Source of the DNA: Hydractinia symbiolongicarpus
Taxonomy: Eukaryota > Cnidaria > Hydrozoa > Anthoathecata > Hydractiniidae
Direction: 5' to 3'
NCBI RefSeq assembly: GCF_029227915.1
Contig: NC_079877.1
Span: 5,706,001-5,770,000 of the forward strand
Length of the DNA: 64,000 nt
In this document: in pieces, positions 24,432 to 38,400 of the stretch
Position numbering within the stretch: the first letter of the stretch is position 1
Layout: every line of letters begins with the position of its first letter
The notes under the pieces: generated by a model
Told to the model about the DNA's origin: nothing
Database searches by the model: none
The model's input: only the letters and a program-made list of their open reading frames with translations
Made by a program: the position numbers and the translations under genes

Positions 24432-25765
24432 GAATAAAAGAAGTTTAATCGCCGGCAAACGAAAACCTGCGATTTCCCGTAAATCCTGGACTCGGCCCGT
24501 ATAGTCAAAAGTATACAAAAAAAGTACCCAGGGAGTAAATTCATTTCCCGAACGATTTTTTAAATTATTTTTTCACCACTAAAACGCATGACACTTGTAG
24601 TTTTCAAAAATGTTTTCATTTTTGATGAGACGCTGAATAAAAGAAGTTTAATCGCCGGCAAACGAAAACCTACGATTTCCCGTAAATCCTGGACTCGGCC
24701 CGTATAGTCAAAAGTATACAAAAAAAGTACCCAGGGAGTAAATTCATTTCCCAAACGATTTTTTAAATTATTATTTCACCACTAAAACGCATGAGACTTG
24801 TAGTTTTCAAGAATGTTTTCATTTTTCATGAGACGATGAATAAAAGCAGTTTAATCGCCGGCAAACGAAAACTCGCGATTTCCCGTAAATCCCGGGCTTG
24901 GCACGTATAGTCGAATGTATACAAAGAAAGTACCCTGTGATTAAACTCATTTCCAGAACGATTTTTTAAATTATTTTTTCACCACTAAAACGCATAAGAC
25001 TTGTAGTTTTTAAAAATGTTTTCATTTTTGATGAGACGCTGAATAAAAGAAGTTTAATCGCCGGCAAACGAAAACCTGCGATTTCCCGTAAATCCTGGAC
25101 TCGGCCCGTATAGTCAAAAGTATACAAAGAAAGTACCCAGGGAGTAAACTCATTTCCCAAACGATTTTTTAAATTATTATTTCACCACTAAAACGCATGA
25201 GACTTGTAGTTTTCAAGAATGTTTACATTTTTGATGAGACGCTGAATAAAAGCAGTTTAATCGCCGGAAAACGAAAACCCGCTATTTCCCGTAAATCCCG
25301 GGCTTGGCACGTATAGTCGAATGTATACAAAGAAAGTACCCTGTGAGTAAACTCATTTCCAGAACGATTTTCTAAATTATTTTTTCACCACTAAAACGCA
25401 TAAGACTTGTAGTTTTTAAAAATGTTTTCATTTTTGATGAGACGCTGAATAAAAGAAGTTTAATCGCCGGCAAACGAAAACCCGCGATTTCCCGTAAATC
25501 CTGGCTTGGCCCGTATAGTCAAAAGTATACAAAGAAAGTACCCAGGGAGTAAACTCATTTCCCGAACGATTTTTTAAATTATTTTTTCACCACTAAAACG
25601 CATGAGAATTGTAGTTTTCAAAAATGTTTTCATTTTTGATGAGACGCTGAATAAAAGCAGTTTAATCGCCGGCAAACGAAAACCTGCGATTTCCCGTAAA
25701 TCCCGGACTCGGCCCGTATAGTCAAAAGTATACAAAGAAAGTACCCAGGGAGTACACTCATTTCC
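23870..25765. repeat. About 9-monomer block, copy 1
   Basis: Pairs with 26101-27790. Rare shared marks are CAGAAAGATTTTTTAAATT and TATTCTTTCACCGC (near 23940), TTGAATTTCTTAAAAATG, GCATGACACTTG, AAACCTACGATTTC, TCATGAGACGATG (near 24827), CTGTGATTAAAC, TGTTTACATTTTTG and GAGAATTGTAG (near 25606). The offset is 2231 bp at the left and 2027 bp at the right, because this copy has three GCATGACAC monomers and the other has two. It overlaps the end of the 5466-bp copy 2. Confidence 0.87.
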
Positions 25766-26100
25766 CAAACGATTTTTTAAATTATTATTTCACCACTAAA
25801 ACGCATGAGACTTGTAGTTTTCAAGAATGTTTTCATTTTTGATGAGACGCTGAATGAAAGCAGTTTAATCGCCGGCAAACGAAAACCCGCGATTTCCCGT
25901 AAATCCCGGGCTTGGCACGTATAGTCGAATGTATACAAAGAAAGTACCCTGTGAGTAAACTCATTTCCAGAACGATTTTTTAAATTATTTTTTCACCACT
26001 AAAACGCATGAGACTTGTAGTTTTTAAAAATGTTTTCATTTTTGATGAGACGCTGAATAAAAGAAGTTTAATCGCCGGCAAACGAAAACCCGCGATATTC

Positions 26101-27790
26101 CGTAAATCCCGGGCTTGGCCCGTATAGTCGAATGTATACAAAGAAAGTACCCTGTGAGTAAACTCATTTCCAGAAAGATTTTTTAAATTATTCTTTCACC
26201 GCTAAAACGCATAAGACTTGAATTTCTTAAAAATGTTTTCATTTTTGATGAGACGCTGAATAAAAGAAGTTTAATCGCCGGCAAACGAAAACCCGCGATT
26301 TCCCGTAAATCCCGGCTTGGCCCGTATAGTCGAATGTATACAAAGAAAGAACCCAGTGAGTAAACTCATTTCCCGAACGATTTTTTAAATTATTTTTTCA
26401 CCACTAAAACGCATGACACTTGTAGTTTTCAAAAATGTTTTCATTTTTGATGAGACGCTGAATAAAAGAAGTTTAATCGCCGGCAAACGAAAACCTGCGA
26501 TTTCCCGTAAATCCTGGACTCGGCCCGTATAGTCAAAAGTATACAAAAAAGTACCCAGGGAGTAAATTCATTTCCCGAACGATTTTTTAAATTATTTTTT
26601 CACCACTAAAACGCATGACACTTGTAGTTTTCAAAAATGTTTTCATTTTTGATGAGACGCTGAATAAAAGAAGTTTAATCGCCGGCAAACGAAAACCTAC
26701 GATTTCCCGTAAATCCTGGACTCGGCCCGTATAGTCAAAAGTATACAAAAAAAGTACCCAGGGAGTAAATTCATTTCCCAAACGATTTTTTAAATTATTA
26801 TTTCACCACTAAAACGCATGAGACTTGTAGTTTTCAAGAATGTTTTCATTTTTCATGAGACGATGAATAAAAGCAGTTTAATCGCCGGCAAACGAAAACT
26901 CGCGATTTCCCGTAAAACCCGGGCTTGGCACGTATAGTCGAATGTATACAAAGAAAGTACCCTGTGATTAAACTCATTTCCAGAACGATTTTTTAAATTA
27001 TTTTTTCACCACTAAAACGCATAAGACTTGTAGTTTTTAAAAATGTTTTCATTTTTGATGAGACGCTGAATAAAAGAAGTTTAATCGCCGGCAAACGAAA
27101 ACCTGCGATTTCCCGTAAATCCTGGACTCGGCCCGTATAGTCAAAAGTATACAAAGAAAGTACCCAGGGAGTAAACTCATTTCCCAAACGATTTTTTAAA
27201 TTATTATTTCACCACTAAAACGCATGAGACTTGTAGTTTTCAAGAATGTTTACATTTTTGATGAGACGCTGAATAAAAGCAGTTTAATCGCCGGAAAACG
27301 AAAACCCGCGATTTCCCGTAAATCCCGGGCTTGGCACGTATAGTCGAATGTATACAAAGAAAGTACCCTGTGAGTAAACTCATTTCCAGAACGATTTTCT
27401 AAATTATTTTTTCACCACTAAAACGCATAAGACTTGTAGTTTTTAAAAATGTTTTCATTTTTGATGAGACGCTGAATAAAAGAAGTTTAATCGCCGGCAA
27501 ACGAAAACCCGCGATTTCCCGTAAATCCCGGCTTGGCCCGTATAGTCAAAAGTATACAAAGAAAGTACCCAGGGAGTAAACTCATTTCCCGAACGATTTT
27601 TTAAATTATTTTTTCACCACTAAAACGCATGAGAATTGTAGTTTTCAAAAATGTTTTCATTTTTGATGAGACGCTGAATAAAAGCAGTTTAATCGCCGGC
27701 AAACGAAAACCTGCGATTTCCCGTAAATCCCGGACTCGGCCCGTATAGTCAAAAGTATACAAAGAAAGTACCTAGGGAGTAAACTCATTT
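26101..27790. repeat. About 8-monomer block, copy 2 (one monomer fewer)
   Basis: Same series as 23870-25765 with one GCATGACAC monomer missing. It also has TACAAAAAAGTACC with one A fewer near 26541, and GTAAAACCCGGG near 26914. At the right limit the copies part: ACCTAGGGAGTAAACTC with CCAGAACG here, against ACCCAGGGAGTACACTC with CCCAAACG near 25741. Confidence 0.87.
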
Positions 27791-29830
27791 CCAGAACGAT
27801 TTTTTAAATTATTTTTTCACCACTAAAACGCTTAAGACTTGTAGTTTTTAAAAATTTTTTCATTTTTGATGAGACGCTGAATAAAAGAAGTTTAATCGCC
27901 GGCAAACGAAAACCCGCGATTTCCCGTAAATCCCGGGCTTGGCCCGTATAGTCAAAAGTATACAAAGAAAGTACCCAGGGAGTAAACTCATTTCCCGAAC
28001 GATTTTTTAAATTACTTTTTCACCACTAAAACGCATGAGACTTGTAGTTTTCAAGAATGTTTTCAGTTTTGATGAGACGCTGAATAAAAGCAGTTTAATC
28101 GCCGGCAAACGAAAAACTGCGATTTCCCTAAATCCCGGACTCGGCCCGTATAGTCAAAAGTATACAAAGAAAGTACCCAGGGAGTAAACTCATTTCCAGA
28201 ACGATTTTTTAAATTATTTTTTCACCACTAAAACGCATAAGACTTGTAGTTTTTAAAAATGTTTTCATTTTTGATGAGACGCTGAATAAAAGAAGTTTAA
28301 TCGCCGGCAAACGAAAACCCGCGATTTCCCGTAAATCCCGGGCTTGGCCCGTATAGTCAAAAGTATACAAAGAAAGTACCCAGGGAGTAAACTCATTTCC
28401 CGAACGATTTTTTATATTATTTTTTTACCACAAAACGCATGAGACTTGTAGTTTTCAAAAATATTTTCATATTTGATGGGACGCTGAATAAAAGAAGTTT
28501 AATCGCTGGCAAACGAAAATCCGCGATTTCCTGTAAATCCCGGGCTTGGCCCGTATAGTCGAATGTATACAAAGAAAGTACCCTGTGAGTAAACTCATTT
28601 CCAGAACGATTTTTTAAATTATTTTTTCACCACTAAAACGCATAAGACTTGTAGTTTTTAAAAATGTTTTCATTTTTGATGAGACGCTGAATAAAAGCAG
28701 TTTAATCGCCGGCAAACGAAAACTCGCGATTTCCCGTAAATCCCGGCTTGGCCCGTATAGTCAAAAGTATACAAAGAAAGTACCCAGGGAGTAAACTCAT
28801 TTTCCGAACGATTTTTTAAATCATTTTTTACCACTAAAACGCATGAGACTTGTAGTTTTCAAAAATGTTTTCATTTTTGATGAGACGCTGAATAAAAGAA
28901 GTTTAATCGCCGGCAAACGAAAACCCGCGATTTCCCGTAAATCCCGGGCTTGGCCCGTATAATCAAAAGTATACAAAGAAAGTACCCAGGGAGTAAACTC
29001 ATTTCCCGAACGATTTTTTAAATTACTTTTTCACCACTAAAACGCATGAGACTTGTAATTTTTAAAAATGTTTTCATTTTTGATGAGACGCTGAATAAAA
29101 GAAGTTTAATCGCCGGCAAACGAAAACCTGCGATTTCCCGTAAACCCTGGACTCGGCCCGTATAGTCAAAAGTATACAAAGAAAGTACCCAGGGAGTAAA
29201 CTCATTTCCCAAACCATTTTTTAAATTATTATTTCACCACTAAAACGCATCAGACTTGTAGTTTTTAAAAATGTTTTCATTTTTGATGAGACGCTGAATA
29301 AAAGAAGTTTAATCGCCGGCAAACGAAAACCCGCGATTTCCCGTAAATCCCGGCTTGGCCCGTATAGTCAAAAGTAAACAAAGAAAGTACCCAGGGAGTA
29401 AACTCATTTCCCGAACGATTTTTTAAATTACTTTTTCTCCACTAAAACGCATGAGACTTGTAGTTTTCAAAAATGTTTTCATTTTTGATGAGACACTGAA
29501 AAAAAGCAGTTTAATCGCCGGCAAACGAAAACCTGCGATTTCCCGTAAATCCCGGACTCGGCCCGTATAGTCAAAAGTATTCAAAGAAAGTACCCAAGGA
29601 GTAAACTCATTTCCCAAACGATTTTTTAAATTATCATTTCACCACTAAAGCCCATGAGACTTGTAGTTTTTAAAAATGTTTTCATTTTTGATGAGACGCT
29701 GAATAAAAGAAGTTTAATCGCCGGGAAACGAAAACCCGCGATTTCCCATAAATCCCGGACTCGGCCCGTATAGTCAAAAGTATACAAAGAAAGTACCCAG
29801 GGAGTAAACTCATTTCCAGAACGATTTTTT
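27790..29830. repeat. Mosaic stretch of about ten monomers
   Basis: Monomers of several subtypes without an adjacent copy. It holds an ATAT monomer near 28460, a CATTTTCCG/TAAATCATTTTTTACC monomer near 28800, the first ACCCTGGACTCGG and CCCAAACCATT monomer (near 29143-29216), the first CATCAGAC monomer and the first TTTTTCTCCAC monomer (near 29434). The last four are the building blocks of the pentamer that dominates 29.8-39.4 kb. No gene or foreign insert is seen. Confidence 0.75.
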
Positions 29831-31850
29831 AAATTATTTTTTCACCACTAAAACGCATAAGACTTGTAGTTTTTAAAAATGTTTTCATTTTTGATGAGAC
29901 GCTGAATAAAAGAAGTTTAATCGCCGGCAAACGAAAACCCGCGATTTCCCGTAAATCCCGGCTTGGCCCGTATAGTCAAAAGTATACAAAGAAAGTACCC
30001 AGGGAGTAAACTCATTTTCCGAACGATTTTTTAAATCATTTTTTACCACTAAAACGCATGAGACTTGTACTTTTTAAAAATGTTTTCATTTTGATGAGAC
30101 GCTGAATAAAAGAAGTTTAATCGCCGGCAAACGAAAACCGCGATTTCCCGTAAATCCCGGGCTTGGCCCGTATAGTCAAAAGTATACAAAGAAAGTACCA
30201 AGGGAGTAAACTCATTTCCCGAACGATTTTTTAAATTACTTTTTCACCACTAAAACGCATGAGACTTGTAGTTTTTAAAAATGTTTTCATTTTTGATGAG
30301 ACGCTGAATAAAAGAAGTTTAATCGCCGGCAAACGAAAACCTGCGATTTCCCGTAAACCCTGGACTCGGCCCGTATAGTCAAAAGTATACAAAGAAAGTA
30401 CCCAGGGAGTAAACTCATTTCCCAAACCATTTTTTAAATTATTATTTCACCACTAAAACGCATCAGACTTGTAGTTTTTAAAAATGTTTTCATTTTTGAT
30501 GAGACGCTGAATAAAAGAAGTTTAATCGCCGGCAAACGAAAACCCGCGATTTCCCGTAAATCCCGGATTGGCCCGTATAGTCAAAAGTAAACAAAGAAAG
30601 TACCCAGGGAGTAAACTCATTTCCCGAACGATTTTTTAAATTACTTTTTCTCCACTAAAACGCATGAGACTTGTAGTTTTCAAAAATGTTTTCATTTTTG
30701 ATGAGACACTTAAAAAAAAGCAGTTTAATCGCCGGCAAACGAAAACCTGCGATTTCCCTAAATCCCGGACTCGGCCCGTATAGTCAAAAGTATACAAAGA
30801 AAGTACCCAGGAAGTAAACTCATTTCCAGAACGATTTTTTAAATTATTTTTTCACCACTAAAACGCATAAGACTTGTAGTTTTTAAAAATGTTTTCATTT
30901 TTGATGAGACGCTGAATAAAAGAAGTTTAATCGCCGGCAAACGAAAACCCGCGATTTCCCGTAAATCCCGGCTTGGCCTGTATAGTCAAAAGTATACAAA
31001 GAAAGTACCCAGGGAGTAAACTCATTTTCCGAACGATTTTTTAAATCATTTTTTACCACTAAAACGCATGAGACTTGTACTTTTTAAAAATGTTTTCATT
31101 TTTGATGAGACGCTGAATAAAAGAAGTTTAATCGCCGGCAAACGAAAACCCGCGATTTCCCGTAAATCCCGGGCTTGGCCCGTATAGTCAAAAGTATACA
31201 AAGAAAGTACCAAGGGAGTAAACTCATTTCCCGAACGATTTTCTAAATTACTTTTTCACCACTAAAACGCATGAGACTTGTAGTTTTTAAAAATGTTTTC
31301 ATTTTTGATGAGACGCTGAATAAAAGAAGTTTAATCGCCGGCAAACGAAAACCTGCGATTTCCCGTAAATCCTGGACTCGGCCCGTATAGTCAAAAGTAT
31401 ACAAAGAAAGTACCCAGGGAGTAAACTCATTTCCCAAACCATTTTTTAAATTATTATTTCACCACTAAAACGCATCAGACTTGTAGTTTTTAAAAATGTT
31501 TTCATTTTTCATGAGACGCTGAATAAAAGAAGTTTAATCGCCGGCAAACGAAAACCCGCGATTTCCCGTAAATCCCGGCTTGGCCCGTATAGTCAAAAGT
31601 AAACAAAGAAAGTACCCAGGGAGTAAACTCATTTCCCGAACGATTTTTTAAATTACTTTTTCTCCACTAAAACGCATGAGACTTGTAGTTTTCAAAAATG
31701 TTTTCATTTTTGATGAGACACTGAAAAAAAGCAGTTTAATCGCCGGCAAACGAAAACCTGCGATTTCCCTAAATCCCGGACTCGGCCCGTATAGTCAAAA
31801 GTATACAAAGAAAGTACCCAGGGAGTAAACTCATTTCCAGAACGATTTTT
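29830..31850. repeat. Two pentamer HOR copies (about 1010-1012 bp)
   Basis: TTGTAC starts at 30065 and 31075, and TTTCTCCAC lies near 30648 and 31658. The five monomers carry, in order: CATTTTCCG with TAAATCATTTTTTACC; TTGTACTTTTT with ACCAAGGG; CCTGGACTCGG with CCCAAACCATT; CATCAGAC with AGTAAACAAAG and TTTCTCCAC; and GAGACACT with AAAAAGCAG and TTTCCCTAAATCC. The first copy is 1-2 bp shorter owing to losses near 30092 and 30138. A third, partial copy begins at about 31850 inside the next block. Confidence 0.87.
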
Positions 31851-34800
31851 TAAATTATTTTTTCACCACTAAAACGCATAAGACTTGTAGTTTTTAAAAA
31901 TGTTTTCTTTTTTGATGAGACGCTGAATAAAAGAAGTTTAATCGCCGGCAAACGAAAACCCGCGATTTCCCGTAAATCCCGGCTTGGCCCGTATAGTCAA
32001 AAGTATACAAAGAAAGTACCCAGGGAGTAAACTCATTTTCCGAACGATTTTTTAAATCATTTTTTACCACTAAAACGCATGAGACTTGTACTTTTTAAAA
32101 ATGTTTTCATTTTTGATGAGACGCTGAATAAAAGAAGTTTAATCGCCGGCAAACGAAAACCCGCGATTTCCCGTAAATCCCGGGCTTGGCCCGCATAGTC
32201 AAAAGTATACAAAGAAAGTACCCAGGGAGTAAACTCATTTCCCGAACGATTTTTTATATTATTTTTTTACCACTAAACGCATGAGACTTGTAGTTTTCAA
32301 AAATATTTTCATATTTGATGGGACGCTGAATAAAAGAAGTTTAATCGCCGGCAAACGAAAATCAGCGATTTCCCGTAAATCCCGGGCTTGGCCCGTATAG
32401 TCGAATGTATACAAAGAAAGTACCCAGGGAGTAAACTCATTTCCAGAACGATTTTTTAAATTATTTTTTCACCACTAAAACGCATAAGACTTGTAGTTTT
32501 TAAAAATGTTTTCATTTTTGATGAGACGCTGAATAAAAGAAGTTTAATCGCCGGCAAACGAAAACTCGCAATTTCCCGTAAATCCCGGCTTGGCCCGTAT
32601 AGTCAAAAGTATACAAAGAAAGTACCCAGGGAGTAAACTCATTTTCCGAACGATTTTTTAAATCATTTTTTACCACTAAAACGCATGAGACTTGTAGTTT
32701 TCAAAAATGTTTTCATTTTTGATGAGACGCTGAATAAAAGAAGTTTAATCGCCGGCAAACGAAAACCCGCGATTTCCCGTAAATCCCGGGCTTGGCCCGT
32801 ATAGTCAAAAGTATACAAAGAAAGTACCCAGGAAGTAAACTCATTTCCCGAACGATTTTTTAAATTACTTTTTCACCACTAAAACGCATGAGACTTGTAG
32901 TTTTTAAAAATGTTTTCATTTTTGATGAGACGCTGAATAAAAGAAGTTTAATCGCCGGCAAACGAAAACCTGCGATTTCCCGTAAACCCTGGACTCGGCC
33001 CGTATAGTCAAAAGTATACAGAGAAAGTACCCAGGGAGTAAACTCATTTCCCAAACCATTTTTTAAATTATTATTTCACCACTAAAACGCATCAGACTTG
33101 TAGTTTTTAAAAATGTTTTCATTTTTGATGAGACGCTGAATAAAAGAAGTTTAATCGCCGGCAAACGAAAACCCGCGATTTCCCGTAAATCCCGGCTTGG
33201 CCCGTATAGTCAAAAGTAAACAAAGAAAGTACCCAGGGAGTAAACTCATTTCCCGAACGATTTTTTAAATTTCTTTTTCTCCACTAAAACGCATGAGACT
33301 TGTAGTTTTCAAAAATGTTTTCATTTTTGATGAGACACTGAAAAAAAGCAGTTTAATCGCCGGCAAACGAAAACCTGCGATTTCCCTAAATCCCGGACTC
33401 GGCCCGTATAGTCAAAAGTATACAAAGAAAGTACCCAGGGAGTAAACTCATTTCCAGAACGATTTTTTAAATTATTTTTTCACCACTAAAACGCATAAGA
33501 CTTGTAGTTTTTAAAAATGTTTTCATTTTTGATGAGACGCTGAATAAAAAAAGTTTAATCGCCGGCAAACGAAAACCCGCGATTTCCCGTAAGTCCCGGC
33601 TTGGCCCGTATAGTCAAAAGTATACAAAGAAAGTACCCAGGGAGTAAACTCATTTTCCGAACGATTTTTTAAATCATTTTTTACCACTAAAACGCATGAG
33701 ACTTGTACTTTTTAAAAATGTTTTCATTTTTGATGAGAAGCTGAATAAAAGAAGTTTAATCGCCGGCAAACGAAAACAGCGATTTCCCGTAAATCCCGGG
33801 CTTGGCCCGTATAGTCAAAAGTATACAAAGAAAGTGCCAAGGGAGTAAACTCATTTCCCGAACGATTTTTTAAATTACTTTTTCACCACTAAAACGCATG
33901 AGACTTGTAGTTTTTAAAAATGTTTTCATTTTTGATGAGACGCTGAATAAAAGAAGTTTAATCGCCGGCAAACGAAAACCTGCGATTTCCCGTAAACCCT
34001 GGACTCGGCCCGTATAGTCAAAAGTATACAAAGAAAGTACCCAGGGAGTAAACTCATTTCCCAAACCATTTTTTATATTATTTTTTTACCACTAAACGCA
34101 TGAGACTTGTAGTTTTCAAAAATATTTTCATATTTGATGGGACGCTGAATAAAAGAAGTTTAATCGCCGGCAAACGAAAACCCGCGATTTCCCGTAAATC
34201 CCGGGCTTGGCACGTATAGTCGAATGAATACAAAGAAAGTACCCTGTGAGTAAACTCATTTTCAGAACGATTTTTTAAATTATTTTTTCACCACTAAAGC
34301 GCATGAGACTTGTAGTTTTTAAAAATGTTTTCATTTTTGATGAGACGCTGAATAAAAGAAGTTCAATCGCCGGCAAACGAAAACCTGCGATTTCCCGTAA
34401 ATCCTGGACTCGGCCCGTATAGTCAAAAGTATACAAAGAAAGTACCCATGGAGTAAACTCATTTCCCGAACGATTTTTTACATTATTTTTTTACCACTAA
34501 ACGCATGAGGCTTGTAGTTTTCTAAAATATTTTCATATTTGATGGGACGCTGAATAAAAGAAGTTTAATCGCCGGCAAACGAAAATCCGCGATTTCCCGT
34601 AAATCCCGGACTCGGCCCGTATAGTCAAAAGTATACAAAGAAAGTACCCAGGGAGTAAACTCATTTCCCGAACGATTTTTTATATTATTTTTTTACCACT
34701 AAACGCATGAGACTTGTAGTTTTCAAAAATATCTTCATATTTGATGGGACGCTGAATAAAAAAAGTTTAATCACCGGCAAACGAAAATCTGCGATTTCCC

Positions 34801-35440
34801 GTAAATCCCGGACTCGGCCCGTATAATCAAAAGTATACAAAGAAAGTACCCAGGGAGTAAACTCATTTCCCGAACGATTTTTTAAATTATTTTTTCACCA
34901 CTAAAACGCATGAGACTTGTAGTTTTTAAGAATGTTTTCATTTTTGATGAGACGCTGAATAAAAGCAGTTTAATCGCCGGCAAACTAAAACCCGCGATTT
35001 CCCGTAAATCCCGGGCTTGGCACGTATAGTCGCATGTATACAAAGAAAGTACACTGTGAGTAAACTCATTTCCAGAACGATTTTTTAAATTATTTTTTCA
35101 CCACTAAAACGCATAAGACTTGTAGTTTTTAAAAATGTTTTCATTTTTAATGAGACGCTGAATAAAGGAAGTTTAATCGCCGGCAAACGAAAACCTGCGA
35201 TTTCCCGTAAATCCCGGCTTGGCCCGTATAGTGAAAAGTATACAAAGAAAGTACCTAGGGAGTAAACTCATTTCCCGAAAGATTTTTTAAATTATTATTT
35301 TACCACTTAAACGCATCAGACTTGTAGTTTTTAAAAATGTTTTCATTTTTGATGAGACGCTGAATAAAAGAAGTTTAATCGCCGGCAAACGAAAACCCGC
35401 GATTTCCCGTAAATCCCGGCTTGGCCCGTATAGCCAAAAG
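31600..35440. repeat. 19-monomer segmental duplication, copy 1 (3841 bp)
   Basis: Recurs directly downstream at an offset of 3841 bp. Shared private marks are TGTTTTCTTTTTTGATG (near 31902), CCCGCATAGTC, AAATCAGCGATTTC, GAAAACTCGCAATTTC, ATACAGAGAAAGT (near 33015), GAGAAGCTG, GAAAACAGCG, CTAAAGCGCATGAG, AGTTCAATCGCC, ACCCATGGAG, GCATGAGGC and ACCACTTAAACGC. The start lies after 31593 (AGTC, against AGCC at 35435) and before about 31730. A private change here is GTAAGTCCCGG near 33592. Confidence 0.92.
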
Positions 35441-38400
35441 TAAACAAAGAAAGTACCCAGGGAGTAAACTCATTTCCCGAACGATTTTTTAAATTACTTT
35501 TTCTCCACTAAAACGCATGAGACTTGTAGTTTTCAAAAATGTTTTCATTTTTGATGAGACACTGAAAAAAAGCAGTTTAATCGCCGGCAAACGAAAACCT
35601 GCGATTTCCCTAAATCCCGGACTCGGCCCGTATAGTCAAAAGTAATCAAAGAAAGTACCCAGGGAGTAAACTCATTTCCAGAACGATTTTTTAAATTATT
35701 TTTTCACCACTAAAACGCATAAGACTTGTAGTTTTTAAAAATGTTTTCTTTTTTGATGAGACGCTGAATAAAAGAAGTTTAATCGCCGGCAAACGAAAAC
35801 CCGCGATTTCCCGTAAATCCCGGCTTGGCCCGTATAGTCAAAAGTATACAAAGAAAGTACCCAGGGAGTAAACTCATTTTCCGAACGATTTTTTAAATCA
35901 TTTTTTACCACTAAAACGCATGAGACTTGTACTTTTTAAAAATGTTTTCATTTTTGATGAGACGCTGAATAAAAGAAGTTTAATCGCCGGCAAACGAAAA
36001 CCCGCGATTTCCCGTAAATCCCGGGCTTGGCCCGCATAGTCAAAAGTATACAAAGAAAGTACCCAGGGAGTAAACTCATTTCCCGAACGATTTTTTATAT
36101 TATTTTTTTACCACTAAACGCATGAGACTTGTAGTTTTCAAAAATATTTTCATATTTGATGGGACGCTGAATAAAAGAAGTTTAATCGCCGGCAAACGAA
36201 AATCAGCGATTTCCCGTAAATCCCGGGCTTGGCCCGTATAGTCGAATGTATACAAAGAAAGTACCCAGGGAGTAAACTCATTTCCAGAACGATTTTTTAA
36301 ATTATTTTTTCACCACTAAAACGCATAAGACTTGTAGTTTTTAAAAATGTTTTCATTTTTGATGAGACGCTGAATAAAAGAAGTTTAATCGCCGGCAAAC
36401 GAAAACTCGCAATTTCCCGTAAATCCCGGCTTGGCCCGTATAGTCAAAAGTATACAAAGAAAGTACCCAGGGAGTAAACTCATTTTCCGAACGATTTTTT
36501 AAATCATTTTTTACCACTAAAACGCATGAGACTTGTAGTTTTCAAAAATGTTTTCATTTTTGATGAGACGCTGAATAAAAGAAGTTTAATCGCCGGCAAA
36601 CGAAAACCCGCGATTTCCCGTAAATCCCGGGCTTGGCCCGTATAGTCAAAAGTATACAAAGAAAGTACCCAGGAAGTAAACTCATTTCCCGAACGATTTT
36701 TTAAATTACTTTTTCACCACTAAAACGCATGAGACTTGTAGTTTTTAAAAATGTTTTCATTTTTGATGAGACGCTGAATAAAAGAAGTTTAATCGCCGGC
36801 AAACGAAAACCTGCGATTTCCCGTAAACCCTGGACTCGGCCCGTATAGTCAAAAGTATACAGAGAAAGTACCCAGGGAGTAAACTCATTTCCCAAACCAT
36901 TTTTTAAATTATTATTTCACCACTAAAACGCATCAGACTTGTAGTTTTTAAAAATGTTTTCATTTTTGATGAGACGCTGAATAAAAGAAGTTTAATCGCC
37001 GGCAAACGAAAACCCGCGATTTCCCGTAAATCCCGGCTTGGCCCGTATAGTCAAAAGTAAACAAAGAAAGTACCCAGGGAGTAAACTCATTTCCCGAACG
37101 ATTTTTTAAATTTCTTTTTCTCCACTAAAACGCATGAGACTTGTAGTTTTCAAAAATGTTTTCATTTTTGATGAGACACTGAAAAAAAGCAGTTTAATCG
37201 CCGGCAAACGAAAACCTGCGATTTCCCTAAATCCCGGACTCGGCCCGTATAGTCAAAAGTATACAAAGAAAGTACCCAGGGAGTAAACTCATTTCCAGAA
37301 CGATTTTTTAAATTATTTTTTCACCACTAAAACGCATAAGACTTGTAGTTTTTAAAAATGTTTTCATTTTTGATGAGACGCTGAATAAAAAAAGTTTAAT
37401 CGCCGGCAAACGAAAACCCGCGATTTCCCGTAAATCCCGGCTTGGCCCGTATAGTCAAAAGTATACAAAGAAAGTACCCAGGGAGTAAACTCATTTTCCG
37501 AACGATTTTTTAAATCATTTTTTACCACTAAAACGCATGAGACTTGTACTTTTTAAAAATGTTTTCATTTTTGATGAGAAGCTGAATAAAAGAAGTTTAA
37601 TCGCCGGCAAACGAAAACAGCGATTTCCCGTAAATCCCGGGCTTGGCCCGTATAGTCAAAAGTATACAAAGAAAGTGCCAAGGGAGTAAACTCATTTCCC
37701 GAACGATTTTTTAAATTACTTTTTCACCACTAAAACGCATGAGACTTGTAGTTTTTAAAAATGTTTTCATTTTTGATGAGACGCTGAATAAAAGAAGTTT
37801 AATCGCCGGCAAACGAAAACCTGCGATTTCCCGTAAACCCTGGACTCGGCCCGTATAGTCAAAAGTATACAAAGAAAGTACCCAGGGAGTAAACTCATTT
37901 CCCAAACCATTTTTTATATTATTTTTTTACCACTAAACGCATGAGACTTGTAGTTTTCAAAAATATTTTCATATTTGATGGGACGCTGAATAAAAGAAGT
38001 TTAATCGCCGGCAAACGAAAACCCGCGATTTCCCGTAAATCCCGGGCTTGGCACGTATAGTCGAATGAATACAAAGAAAGTACCCTGTGAGTAAACTCAT
38101 TTTCAGAACGATTTTTTAAATTATTTTTTCACCACTAAAGCGCATGAGACTTGTAGTTTTTAAAAATGTTTTCATTTTTGATGAGACGCTGAATAAAAGA
38201 AGTTCAATCGCCGGCAAACGAAAACCTGCGATTTCCCGTAAATCCTGGACTCGGCCCGTATAGTCAAAAGTATACAAAGAAAGTACCCATGGAGTAAACT
38301 CATTTCCCGAACGATTTTTTACATTATTTTTTTACCACTAAACGCATGAGGCTTGTAGTTTTCTAAAATATTTTCATATTTGATGGGACGCTGAATAAAA

